A DNA stretch of 37,290 nt, taken from positions 1 through 37,290 of the forward strand of contig CAZFER010000063.1 of assembly GCA_964517495.1 (NCBI GenBank), written 5' to 3'. Origin of the DNA: CAZFER01 sp964517495 (lineage in GTDB: Bacteria; Hinthialibacterota; Hinthialibacteria; Hinthialibacterales; Hinthialibacteraceae). The notes under the pieces were generated by a model. That model made no database searches and was not told the DNA's origin. It saw nothing but the letters and a program-made list of their open reading frames with translations. Each line of letters starts with the position of its first letter. The first letter of the stretch is position 1. Positions 15,563 through 23,637 of this stretch are shown here, one piece after another. The translations under genes and the position numbers were made by a program.

Positions 15563-17362
15563 CTAAAATGACAACTTTTTGTTTTGAATCAAAGTCTCCA
15601 AATTTTCTTTCCAATGGCCCTGCGCTTGAAAAAGAGGAACATCAAACCAATGTTTTCCCGAGTCCGTTATGGCAAAAAATAGATGAATCATCGTACCAGG
15701 GGCATCACGGCAAGCACCGGCTTGCATGGTGAATATTCTCTGATTGGTCAAACCTCCTTTCTCATTTGCTATAGATGGGAAATCAAACTGGGGGACAATG
15801 GTTTTTGCTTTTTCCCAGACATCACCCAAAGTCATCCCCAAAAAGTTCATGGTCTCCCTTGAGAAACTGAAATCGAAGGTGATCCCCGCGATTCGGCTAC
15901 CATTCTCAATCATCATATCTATTCGAATTATATCTCCAATTTGCAAAACAGATGATTCACCAGGCCGGGTTTTTCGCTCCATCTCCCAATCAAGTCCAAA
16001 AGCCGGTTGAATAGGGGCAATCCAAACCGTGCTGGACGAAATTTTAACCGGCGCGGGTTTGAAAAACATATTCCCTGGCGTTGCCACTCCAAAATCGAAT
16101 TCGATCATTTCCACCGTCGTGGTCACGTGAGTAACAGATTGATTAGCGGCTATAGGAAATCGCAACAGTTCTCCTTCACCACTTGAACCTTCAAATGGGA
16201 GAAAGGTTGATGTACTCCTTAAAAATAATCTTCCATTTTTATTATCAAGGGACGCAGCAACACGGGCTTCCCGGGCCGTATGTTCCCACCAGCTTCCGCT
16301 TTGCACTCCCTCCAAATCAACGGTGATGTATTTCGGATCGTAGCGTATCTCCGCTATAAAAGAGGAGAGATTTTCAGCATTCTCAATATTTATGGACAAA
16401 CTCTTTGATGCCCCTTGGGGATCAAGGGAAACCTCTGGTGGTAATAGAGATACGGTTGTATTCCAACCCGGTGGATACCAGCGTGGTATGGTGTTGCCCT
16501 CCATCCATTCAAAATCGATGGCTACCGGAATCCCCAATGGGGTTGTTTTTATTTCCGGGGCATTTCCAAACGCATGTAAATCACCAAAAACACTTAATAA
16601 ATAGTATCCTTCTCCAAATGGAGATAATTCCAGATCACAAACCAACTCGCCACTTAAATCAGGGATTTCTTGTATACACTCTGCTGTTGCGGATGTAACA
16701 TGATATACAGACGGTTTATTGGTCAAAATCATAAATCCTTCGCTATTTAATTCAAAATCAATGGCAGATTCATTTTTTAATTTTAAATGATTGATCGATT
16801 GATAAGAATTCGATAAACAAGTTACAATTTCCCCATTTTCAAATAATAAGACCAAACGATTTGATATTTTATCGTATTCAACATCGACAATCTTTTCCCC
16901 GCTATTGAATGAAGGAAATACTAATGGAGGCGTGTTCCGAGTAATAATATGATCATTCACCACGAACCAACCACCTGTACCTGATGGCGTAAGCGCAAAA
17001 TGATCACAGGCACCAAGAGGCCTCCAAAACTCAGTGGGATACTGAAGTGAACCTAATGGCGTTAATGCACCACTGACTGCCAATTGAAATCCACCCCCTT
17101 TGACTAATTCCAAATCAGCAATGGCCGGATTGTTGAATTCACTCGATGGTGGACGAACCAAATCAGTGTTTAGCTCTTTCGTCGACTGTGAGTAAGAAAG
17201 GCCAATAATCCCCCCATCCTTATTCTGAATCAAAAAGACACTACAAACTCCCGCATTATGACCGATGATTAATATAAATAAAATAACAACCAAACTGCGA
17301 AGTTGGATGTTGCGACGACAATTTATTTTTTTACCTGAACAGAGGAGTGGTTTATTCATCAT
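15563..17362 (-). CDS. Secreted protein with propeller-like repeats and two cohesin-like domains
   Basis: The 599-residue protein has an N-terminal export/anchor segment (about residues 21-41). Residues ~45-285 contain repeated units ending in patterns like GYYLLSVFGDLHAFGNAPE, seen in beta-propeller-type repeat proteins. Two later regions (~300-440 and ~455-590) resemble cohesin folds: SLSINIENAENLSSFIAEIRYDP... and IIRIDMMIENGSRIAGITFDFSF, each followed by short beta strands. Cohesin-like modules bind dockerin partners in cellulosomes, but lone versions occur in many uncultured bacteria. No dockerin gene is in the window. It is divergent from the next gene (68-base gap). Function is unknown. 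Confidence 0.6.
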   Translation of the reverse strand: MMNKPLLCSGKKINCRRNIQLRSLVVILFILIIGHNAGVCSVFLIQNKDGGIIGLSYSQSTKELNTDLVRPPSSEFNNPAIADLELVKGGGFQLAVSGALTPLGSLQYPTEFWRPLGACDHFALTPSGTGGWFVVNDHIITRNTPPLVFPSFNSGEKIVDVEYDKISNRLVLLFENGEIVTCLSNSYQSINHLKLKNESAIDFELNSEGFMILTNKPSVYHVTSATAECIQEIPDLSGELVCDLELSPFGEGYYLLSVFGDLHAFGNAPEIKTTPLGIPVAIDFEWMEGNTIPRWYPPGWNTTVSLLPPEVSLDPQGASKSLSINIENAENLSSFIAEIRYDPKYITVDLEGVQSGSWWEHTAREARVAASLDNKNGRLFLRSTSTFLPFEGSSGEGELLRFPIAANQSVTHVTTTVEMIEFDFGVATPGNMFFKPAPVKISSSTVWIAPIQPAFGLDWEMERKTRPGESSVLQIGDIIRIDMMIENGSRIAGITFDFSFSRETMNFLGMTLGDVWEKAKTIVPQFDFPSIANEKGGLTNQRIFTMQAGACRDAPGTMIHLFFAITDSGKHWFDVPLFQAQGHWKENLETLIQNKKLSF

Positions 17363-17430
17363 GGATTTCGCTTAATGTGATTTACACTTTAACAATCTTC
17401 ATATAGGTAGAATATCATAGGCGGTGATTG

Positions 17431-18054
17431 ATGAAAAAACAAACGGTGAAAAGCCTGATCGTTCTTTTTCTTGTTCTATTTATCCATTGTGGTTGTTTTG
17501 CGGACCGAATCACAATGTTTAAAGGTGATATATTTATAAGCCAAGGTTTTACTGAACAAGATGGCCGCTATATATTTGAACGTTTTGGTTACAAATACGT
17601 CATCCCAAGATGGAATGTGAAAAAGATGGAGGCGGGAGTTAATATCCTTGAATCAACAGCAGATGGAATTATATTCGCATCGACCAAGACCATCCAACTG
17701 ATGGAAAAGGATATTATCCTGAATTCAAATCCCCCTGCAGAAGCCGCCCATTGGGAAATGTATCCGGAAATTCAGTTATACGGTATTGAACGGTATCGCT
17801 ATATTCGAGGCTATATTGCCAATCGCACCATGTATGGATACAAGCAACTTCATCTTGAATTAGTGTTTTATGATGCCAGCGATGAACGTATCATGCAATC
17901 TGATGCTGAATTATTTGATGTGTATCCCATGACCGCCAAACCGTTTGGGGTTGATGTAAGGTTTGTACCTTGGAACAAAGTTGAACGTATCCGTCTTGTC
18001 ACACTATCAGGTGTGAAAATGAAACCTCGGCCACCTTACCTGCACCTCAAGTGA
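17431..18054 (+). CDS. Exported hypothetical protein with FxLYD-like C-terminal domain
   Basis: About 207 residues. ATG 17431 is preferred over the TTG immediately before it. The N terminus is a signal peptide ending near CGCFADR, with a cysteine that could be a lipoprotein site (LFIHCGC). The C-terminal half (RYIRGYIANRTMYGYKQLHL, ELVFYDASDERI) has the FxLYD pattern, in which a beta-sandwich carries F/Y-D-A near a strand end. A similar domain ends the lipoprotein at 28191-29165. It converges with the downstream DHH gene, with an eight-base overlap of the two 3' ends. Confidence 0.6.
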   Translation: MKKQTVKSLIVLFLVLFIHCGCFADRITMFKGDIFISQGFTEQDGRYIFERFGYKYVIPRWNVKKMEAGVNILESTADGIIFASTKTIQLMEKDIILNSNPPAEAAHWEMYPEIQLYGIERYRYIRGYIANRTMYGYKQLHLELVFYDASDERIMQSDAELFDVYPMTAKPFGVDVRFVPWNKVERIRLVTLSGVKMKPRPPYLHLK

Positions 18055-19054
18055 TTTCACCTGCTTGAATCCGCTGTTCCATCTCTTCCAAAACGATTTG
18101 ACATACTTCCTCAATCGAGCCTTTGATCCGTGCCCCGGAGGCTTTTGCGTGTCCTCCACCGCCAAACTTGCGTGCAGAAATGGAAATATCGTTTTCCCCT
18201 TTTGACCGCCAACTGACCTTAACCTTGTTCTCTTCATCTTCTCGTAAATATATGCCGACGGATACCCCATCTATAGTCCGAAGCAGATCACTGAAACCTT
18301 CATCCTCCCACCAATCCGCCCCGGCTTCTTCAAACATTTGATGAGTGGTATACATCACACTCACTTTCCCCTCGAGTTTCACTTCAACGGTTTGATAGGC
18401 ATTGGAAATCAATTTTAAGCGCGATATTGGAGTGGTGCCAAACACCGGTTCATGCACTTTTTCTGGTTCAACACCAGTACGAAGGCATTCAATGGCAATT
18501 TGGTGGGCTTCTTCAGTGGTGTTGCTCAAATGGAAATTCTGGGTATCTCCCATAATCCCCAGATAGATCGGTTCCGCCAAATCATAAGTTAAATCAATAT
18601 CTAAAAATTTTATAAGCCGATGGATCATCACCGTCGTTGAGGATGCCTGAGCATCTACAACCCGAACACCATCAAACGAATTCACCGCCGGATGATGATC
18701 GATGCATATTCGCCTGGAAGGTAAATGGGCTTGAATCTCCTCCACCCATCCCAATCGTTTCCACTCCCCTGCATCAACCATAACAATGGCATCATGCTGA
18801 GTTAAATCGATCTTTTCCTTATCATACATGGTTAATTCTTTTGGCGAATAAAAAGGCTTGAATTGGCTCCCCGGATCATCCTTCATCACCCAACAACCAT
18901 CTTTTCCCAATCGCTTTAGCAATCGGCTCATAGCCAGGGCTGAACCCACCGCATCAGCATCCGGGCGGATATGGCTTGAAACAACAAAGCGGGAGGCATT
19001 GTGAATTATCGTATTCACATCGTCCCACATATGGCTAGGATGTTCGAATACCAA
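18047..19054 (-). CDS. nrnA: NrnA-type DHH/DHHA1 phosphoesterase (oligoribonuclease / pAp phosphatase)
   Basis: A roughly 335-residue DHH protein. SHIRPDADAVGSA (28-40), VDAGEWKRLG, ICIDHHPAVNSF (the DHH motif) and EPIYLGIMGDTQNFH provide the metal ligands, and GGGGHAKASGARIKGS near the C terminus is the DHHA1 substrate-binding motif. NrnA degrades short oligoribonucleotides and dephosphorylates pAp. TTG 19054 is chosen because AGGAG lies eight bases upstream; a TTG at 19072 would put that site inside the gene, and ATG 19030 has no ribosome binding site. It is the downstream gene of a leftward run with the methyltransferase and glycosyltransferase. Confidence 0.88.
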   Translation of the reverse strand: MVFEHPSHMWDDVNTIIHNASRFVVSSHIRPDADAVGSALAMSRLLKRLGKDGCWVMKDDPGSQFKPFYSPKELTMYDKEKIDLTQHDAIVMVDAGEWKRLGWVEEIQAHLPSRRICIDHHPAVNSFDGVRVVDAQASSTTVMIHRLIKFLDIDLTYDLAEPIYLGIMGDTQNFHLSNTTEEAHQIAIECLRTGVEPEKVHEPVFGTTPISRLKLISNAYQTVEVKLEGKVSVMYTTHQMFEEAGADWWEDEGFSDLLRTIDGVSVGIYLREDEENKVKVSWRSKGENDISISARKFGGGGHAKASGARIKGSIEEVCQIVLEEMEQRIQAGEIT

Positions 19055-19098
19055 TGAACAAACTCCTTTCAAACTTGATATAGTTATATAGTTTTAAT

Positions 19099-19746
19099 TC
19101 AGCGTGGCGGCTTTTGACCGAAGGCGACCAGCAATGAACCTCGATCAATAAAACCCTGTATCTTATCAATATTTATTTTCCATAAAGAGGGCCGATTATT
19201 ATGGTTAGTATCTATCGGGGACCATACTGGCTCACCCATCTCCGGTGCAATTATCCCCCCTACTTCAAAACCCGCATTTTTTAAAATGGATTTTAATGAC
19301 GATTTTGAATAGTGAAATTTTATGGTTTCGCTCAGTGGGCAAAGAGGCCAGCCGCGTCCATGCCATACTTCCACAATCAAATAACCAGTAGGTACCGTAA
19401 CTTCATAAGCAATTTTCAGAAGCTGTTCAGGATTCTCATCTGTAGAAAGTTCACCACGTATCCTAACCAGATCATATGATTCACGAGGGATACCCAATTC
19501 GCTTGGATGGCCAATTAAAGTGAGAACCTCATACTGTTGGTAAGCATAATCTGAGGTTTCTTGATCTTTTGCAATACCTAAACATTCCCAACCATGAGAT
19601 TGAAAAAATGCCAAATAACTCCCGTCTCCACAGCCAATATCCAACATTCTGCCCTGGCCTAATCCGGTCAGTTTCGCTATTTCAGCCAGTTGATTTTGCG
19701 CTGCACGAGTATGATCCATCCACCGATAGAATGTTGGCTTTTCCAT
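19099..19746 (-). CDS. Class I SAM-dependent methyltransferase
   Basis: About 215 residues. The SAM-binding motif I is GRMLDIGCGDGSYLAFF, with an acidic residue at the end of strand 2 and a LIVEVWHGRGWP segment as the post-motif strand. The C-terminal part (YSKSSLKSILKNAGFEVG) is the usual end of class I enzymes such as the glycan- or lipid-linked Methyltransf_11/12 group. ATG 19746 is preferred; GTG 19764 lacks a ribosome binding site. It is adjacent to a glycosyltransferase in the same orientation, so the substrate may be a glycan or lipid carrier, by inference only. Confidence 0.8.
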   Translation of the reverse strand: MEKPTFYRWMDHTRAAQNQLAEIAKLTGLGQGRMLDIGCGDGSYLAFFQSHGWECLGIAKDQETSDYAYQQYEVLTLIGHPSELGIPRESYDLVRIRGELSTDENPEQLLKIAYEVTVPTGYLIVEVWHGRGWPLCPLSETIKFHYSKSSLKSILKNAGFEVGGIIAPEMGEPVWSPIDTNHNNRPSLWKINIDKIQGFIDRGSLLVAFGQKPPR

Positions 19747-19804
19747 AGATTTAAATAACTCCACACCAATGATTATGATAAATCATAATCGATGGGATTG
19801 GGAA

Positions 19805-20743
19805 TTAAACGGAAATGTTCTGCTTTTTTATCCGGCGGCGAATGACAAATCCTCGGCACCAAAAATAGGGAGCTTTAAAGAATTGCGCTAAATAGGCACG
19901 AAATAGTGGTAATATCTGTTGAGTCAGCTTGCACTCCCCATACCAGCTCAATTCATCAGGGATAAAGGAAAATAGAAAATAACGGAGTCCAAAATGTTTG
20001 AGTATGAACCGTATACGCCCTCGATGGTATTTAAAAAAATATTTATGACTCTGCTTTTTTGTACCAAAGGTTTCGTAATGAAAAACCACCGAACCCGGCT
20101 GATACCGAATCCGGTAACCCAACCGCCGAACACGAAAACATAGATCAATGTCTTCGTAATAAAGAGGGAACCCCTCATCCAATCCTCCGGCCTTTTCAAG
20201 TAAATCCCGACGAATTGCCATTGAAGCACCGGTAATATATTCCACATCCTTGGGAATATCGTATTTATTGGAATCTCTCATCCCATACCCTTCGTGTGAG
20301 GTCAGCCCATTGGGACGCATGCTGCCGCCCGCAAATTGAATGGTTTTCCCATCCAAAAAGAGCAATTTTGAACCGGTAATTCCCACAGAAGCATCTTCCA
20401 TAAAAGGTTGAATAAGTTCAGTGAGCCAATTTTCCCTCACAGAAGTATCAATATTCAGCAGAACGATAATATCCCCCCGGGCCAATTGAATGCCCTTATT
20501 GCATCCTTTGGGAAAGCCATAATTTTTAGGATTTTCAACAATTGTAATTCGATCCTGCCAGGGCCGAGCGATCTCCAGAGATAAATCTTGAGAGGCATTA
20601 TCAACCAACAGGATCTCTTTTGGCTCATACGGATCAGCCAAAACGGTTTCCAGACACCGCTTTATAAAGGCTTTACCGTTATAATTCAATATGACAATGG
20701 ATACATAGGGATACGATAAGGATGGCGAAGAGTTTTTATTCAT
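19805..20743 (-). CDS. Family 2 glycosyltransferase (rhamnosyltransferase-like)
   Basis: A 312-residue GT-A protein. YVSIVILNYNGKAFIKRCL is the nucleotide-sugar site, then EILLVDNASQDLS, NYGFPKGCNKGIQLARGDII and LLNIDTSV (the DxD-like position). EGFPLYYEDIDLCFRVRRLGY is the ED motif of the wbbL-like rhamnosyltransferase group. The C terminus is basic. Such enzymes usually build O-antigen or other surface polysaccharides; an O-antigen polymerase-like gene is at 31433-32653, though not adjacent. The ATG has only a weak ribosome binding site. Confidence 0.87.
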   Translation of the reverse strand: MNKNSSPSLSYPYVSIVILNYNGKAFIKRCLETVLADPYEPKEILLVDNASQDLSLEIARPWQDRITIVENPKNYGFPKGCNKGIQLARGDIIVLLNIDTSVRENWLTELIQPFMEDASVGITGSKLLFLDGKTIQFAGGSMRPNGLTSHEGYGMRDSNKYDIPKDVEYITGASMAIRRDLLEKAGGLDEGFPLYYEDIDLCFRVRRLGYRIRYQPGSVVFHYETFGTKKQSHKYFFKYHRGRIRFILKHFGLRYFLFSFIPDELSWYGECKLTQQILPLFRAYLAQFFKAPYFWCRGFVIRRRIKKQNISV

Positions 20744-20959
20744 AAGTTTCCAGAAACCAACACAGCAATTTTTACGCTAAAGAATAATGGATTTTTCAGA
20801 TGCGATAAATATGGAGAGAGTATATCGTTATTCTTTTTGGATAAAAGAACATACAGCTTGCAAAAAATAAAGGAAAGGTGATAGTCGAATATAAAAGAAA
20901 GATGAATAAATATATTTAAATTGAATCGATCATTTTTTTTACCTATAAATTAATATTTT

Positions 20960-22009
20960 TTACGCCGTTTTTGTGGCGGGTTCCTCGTCTTTCAACTTCG
21001 CAAATATCATCTTACCGGCTGAGGTTTGCAGTAATGATGCGACATTAACTTCCACCGTCTTTCCTAGCAGTTGACGGGCATTTTCAACCACGATCATCGT
21101 CCCATCATCCAGGTAACCTACTCCTTGATTCGCTTCTTTTCCTTCACGAATAAGGTGCACCTTAATTTCTTCTCCCGGAAGTAAAACCGTTTTAACAGCT
21201 TGCGCTAACATATTGATATTCATAATGTTGATATTTTCTACTTCAGCCACTTTGTTAAGGTTGAAATCCAGTGTGATCAAAACCCCTTCGTATTTTTTAG
21301 ATAAGGCCAGCAGCTTTTTGTCAACATCGTTCAGATTAGGAAAATCTTCTTCCAGCACCTCAACTTCACAGTTTGAAGCATGTTGCAAATGTTTTGAAAT
21401 ATCCAAACCACGGCGTCCTTTCGTCCTCTTTAAATAATCCTCTGAATCGGAAAGAATCTGTAACTCATTAAGCACAAATGAGGGAATAATGATGAGTCCC
21501 TCTAAAAATCCAGCCTCTGCAATTTCGATGATGCGGCCGTCGATCAAGACACTTGTATCCAATATCTTGGCGCCATACAGCCGATCCTCAGTTTGTGTCA
21601 AAAACTTGCGAAAATCCAATCGATGAGCATATCGCAAACCAATCGTAATACCAAAATAACCTAGAAAGAGATGGAGCGAAAATCGCGCAATATCAGTTGT
21701 ATAAGATGGCTGATTTTCAGGAAGGGCATATTGAATCAATACCGATGTGGATAAACCGCACACCAAACCAAAAAGACCGATTAACAATTCCTGTGGATAG
21801 GCATGTCGAATTTGACTTTCTATTATCACAATGACAATTGCGACTGTTGCTCCGCAGCATACATAAATGTAGCGATCGAATTTTTGGATATAAGGGTGAT
21901 GGATAGCCCATTGATGGACCATAAATGTGCTGATAATGATGAAAAGCAGCCGTACAACCCGAAGAAATGGTGTATCGTGTTCCGGGCGTTCATATTGTTT
22001 TGGTTTCAT
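20960..22009 (-). CDS. YacL-type membrane PIN-TRAM protein
   Basis: A 349-residue protein with about four N-terminal membrane helices, then a PIN nuclease-like domain: LDTSVLIDGR (150-159; D151 and D157) and VLNELQ (E182) supply acidic ligands. The C-terminal TRAM domain (~280-345) has IKVHLIREGKEANQGVGYLDDGTMIVVE. This matches the YacL/PilT-like family that is widely found near radA. It is the gene immediately downstream of radA, 21 bases apart, so co-transcription is likely. Confidence 0.87.
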   Translation of the reverse strand: MKPKQYERPEHDTPFLRVVRLLFIIISTFMVHQWAIHHPYIQKFDRYIYVCCGATVAIVIVIIESQIRHAYPQELLIGLFGLVCGLSTSVLIQYALPENQPSYTTDIARFSLHLFLGYFGITIGLRYAHRLDFRKFLTQTEDRLYGAKILDTSVLIDGRIIEIAEAGFLEGLIIIPSFVLNELQILSDSEDYLKRTKGRRGLDISKHLQHASNCEVEVLEEDFPNLNDVDKKLLALSKKYEGVLITLDFNLNKVAEVENINIMNINMLAQAVKTVLLPGEEIKVHLIREGKEANQGVGYLDDGTMIVVENARQLLGKTVEVNVASLLQTSAGKMIFAKLKDEEPATKTA

Positions 22010-22030
22010 ATTCTTAACAACTGAGCCATG

Positions 22031-23410
22031 CTATGAATTCGGAAAAAAGATCGATCTGGCTTCTTCCACGGTTCGAGCGTGTTGAATGCCATCCAAAGCT
22101 AATGATTGCCTGGCTAATTCTTTGGAATTGCCATCGGGGATTAATCCGCGATGATAACCCAATTGACGTGCTTCCAGAATGCGTTGCCAAGCTCCTCGGA
22201 CGGGACGTAATTCCCCGGAAAGCCCAATCTCTCCATATAGAATGTAATGCGATGGTATGGAAATGTCAAAATAGCTGGAAAGGATAGCAATGGCAATCCC
22301 CAAATCTCCAGCCGGTTCGGTTACATTGATACCCCCGGTAACATTAACAAAAATATCCCGTTGTCCCAGGGGGATTCCTAGCCTTTTTTCCAACACGGCT
22401 AAAATCATTGCCAATCGATTGGAATCAATTCCACTCACCGCCCGGCGTGGAAATCCATAACCATGAAATGGAGCAACCAGCGCTTGTACTTCTATCAACA
22501 AAGGGCGGTTACCTTCAAGCGAAACGATTACGGCGGAACCGGGTGTACGTTCACCCCCCGAACCGGCAAAGGCTCCAGCGGGGTTGGTCACTTCCACCAG
22601 TCCATTGACTGACATTTCAAACAATCCGATCTCATGGGTCGAGCCAAAACGATTTTTGGCTCCCCGCAACAAACGATATTGATAATGACGGTCGCCTTCG
22701 AAATAGAGGACAACATCCACCAAATGCTCCATGATGCGGGGGCCGGCAATATTTCCTTCCTTGGTGACATGCCCTACCAATACTATCGGAACATTTGTCT
22801 CTTTCGCCAATTGAACCAACAATGCAGTACAGTCTCTCACTTGCCCTATACTTCCGGGAGCCGAACTCAATTCAGCCCAGCATGTGGTTTGGATGGAATC
22901 CACCACGGCCAAAAAGGGCTTCAATGAACGTATATCGGATATCATATCCTCAACTCGATTATCCGATTTCACCAATAATTCTGCCGAAAGAGAGGTTATG
23001 CGTTCCGCTCGCAGTTTAATTTGAACAGCGGATTCCTCGCCACTGATATATAATACACTTCCATGATCAGCAGCGATGCGGTCGGCAATTTGAAGCAAAA
23101 GTGTGGATTTCCCAATCCCTGGCTCTCCACCTAACAGGATGGCGGCCCCCGGTAAAATCCCACCACCAAGAACGCGATCAACTTCATTTATGCCTGTATT
23201 TAAACGGGTTGTTTCAGTCGATGAAACGTCTTTTAGAGGTTGAGGGCGTTGTCCTGTATCGGCTTTCTTTAGGGTTTTTTCACGTTGGGATTGTGGCCGC
23301 TGTGTTTCCTCAATGGCCGTGTTCCACTCTCCACAGTGAGGGCAACGTCCAAACCATTTACTTTGGCTGCTTCCGCAGGACATACATACAAACACTGATT
23401 TTGATTTCAC
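22031..23410 (-). CDS. radA: RadA/Sms DNA repair ATPase
   Basis: A 459-residue RadA. An N-terminal zinc finger (C9, C12, C23, C26), Walker A GGEPGIGKST (94-103), the diagnostic KNRFG motif (252-256) and a C-terminal Lon-protease-like domain are all present. RadA is a RecA-like branch-migration helicase that assists homologous recombination. The start at GTG 23410 agrees with the usual RadA N terminus. The leftward order radA-yacL is conserved in many bacteria. The foldback element at 23470-23587 separates it from the upstream mlaD. Confidence 0.93.
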   Translation of the reverse strand: MKSKSVFVCMSCGSSQSKWFGRCPHCGEWNTAIEETQRPQSQREKTLKKADTGQRPQPLKDVSSTETTRLNTGINEVDRVLGGGILPGAAILLGGEPGIGKSTLLLQIADRIAADHGSVLYISGEESAVQIKLRAERITSLSAELLVKSDNRVEDMISDIRSLKPFLAVVDSIQTTCWAELSSAPGSIGQVRDCTALLVQLAKETNVPIVLVGHVTKEGNIAGPRIMEHLVDVVLYFEGDRHYQYRLLRGAKNRFGSTHEIGLFEMSVNGLVEVTNPAGAFAGSGGERTPGSAVIVSLEGNRPLLIEVQALVAPFHGYGFPRRAVSGIDSNRLAMILAVLEKRLGIPLGQRDIFVNVTGGINVTEPAGDLGIAIAILSSYFDISIPSHYILYGEIGLSGELRPVRGAWQRILEARQLGYHRGLIPDGNSKELARQSLALDGIQHARTVEEARSIFFPNS

Positions 23411-23469
23411 GATTTAGAACAAGACCAAACACAATTAAATTTAAAATAAGTAGTCAACCATTTGTAGTT

Positions 23470-23587
23470 CCATTCCCCTCCCAAGACTGGGAGGGGCTAG
23501 GGGAGGGTTGATAAATAACCCTGGAGTAGAACCCTTTAACCCCCTCCTATACCTTCCCCATTTCATTGGGGGAGGAATGGTGGGGCT
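23470..23587. repeat. Foldback (MITE-like) repeat, intact copy 2
   Basis: A roughly 118-base non-coding element. Its left end CCATTCCCCTCCCAAGAC and right end GGGGGAGGAATGG are inverted repeats, and a short CCCCTCCCA/TGGGAGGGG hairpin sits at the left. The central part GGGAGGGGCTAGGGGAGG continues the pattern seen in copy 1 at 14291-14680. Because mlaD transcription runs into it before radA, its stems may also act as a transcription end. The element family is not named here. Confidence 0.75.
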
Positions 23588-23637
23588 GATTTTAGTTTTC
23601 ACTCAATTTCTTCTTTATATGGCTGACACGTTATAAT

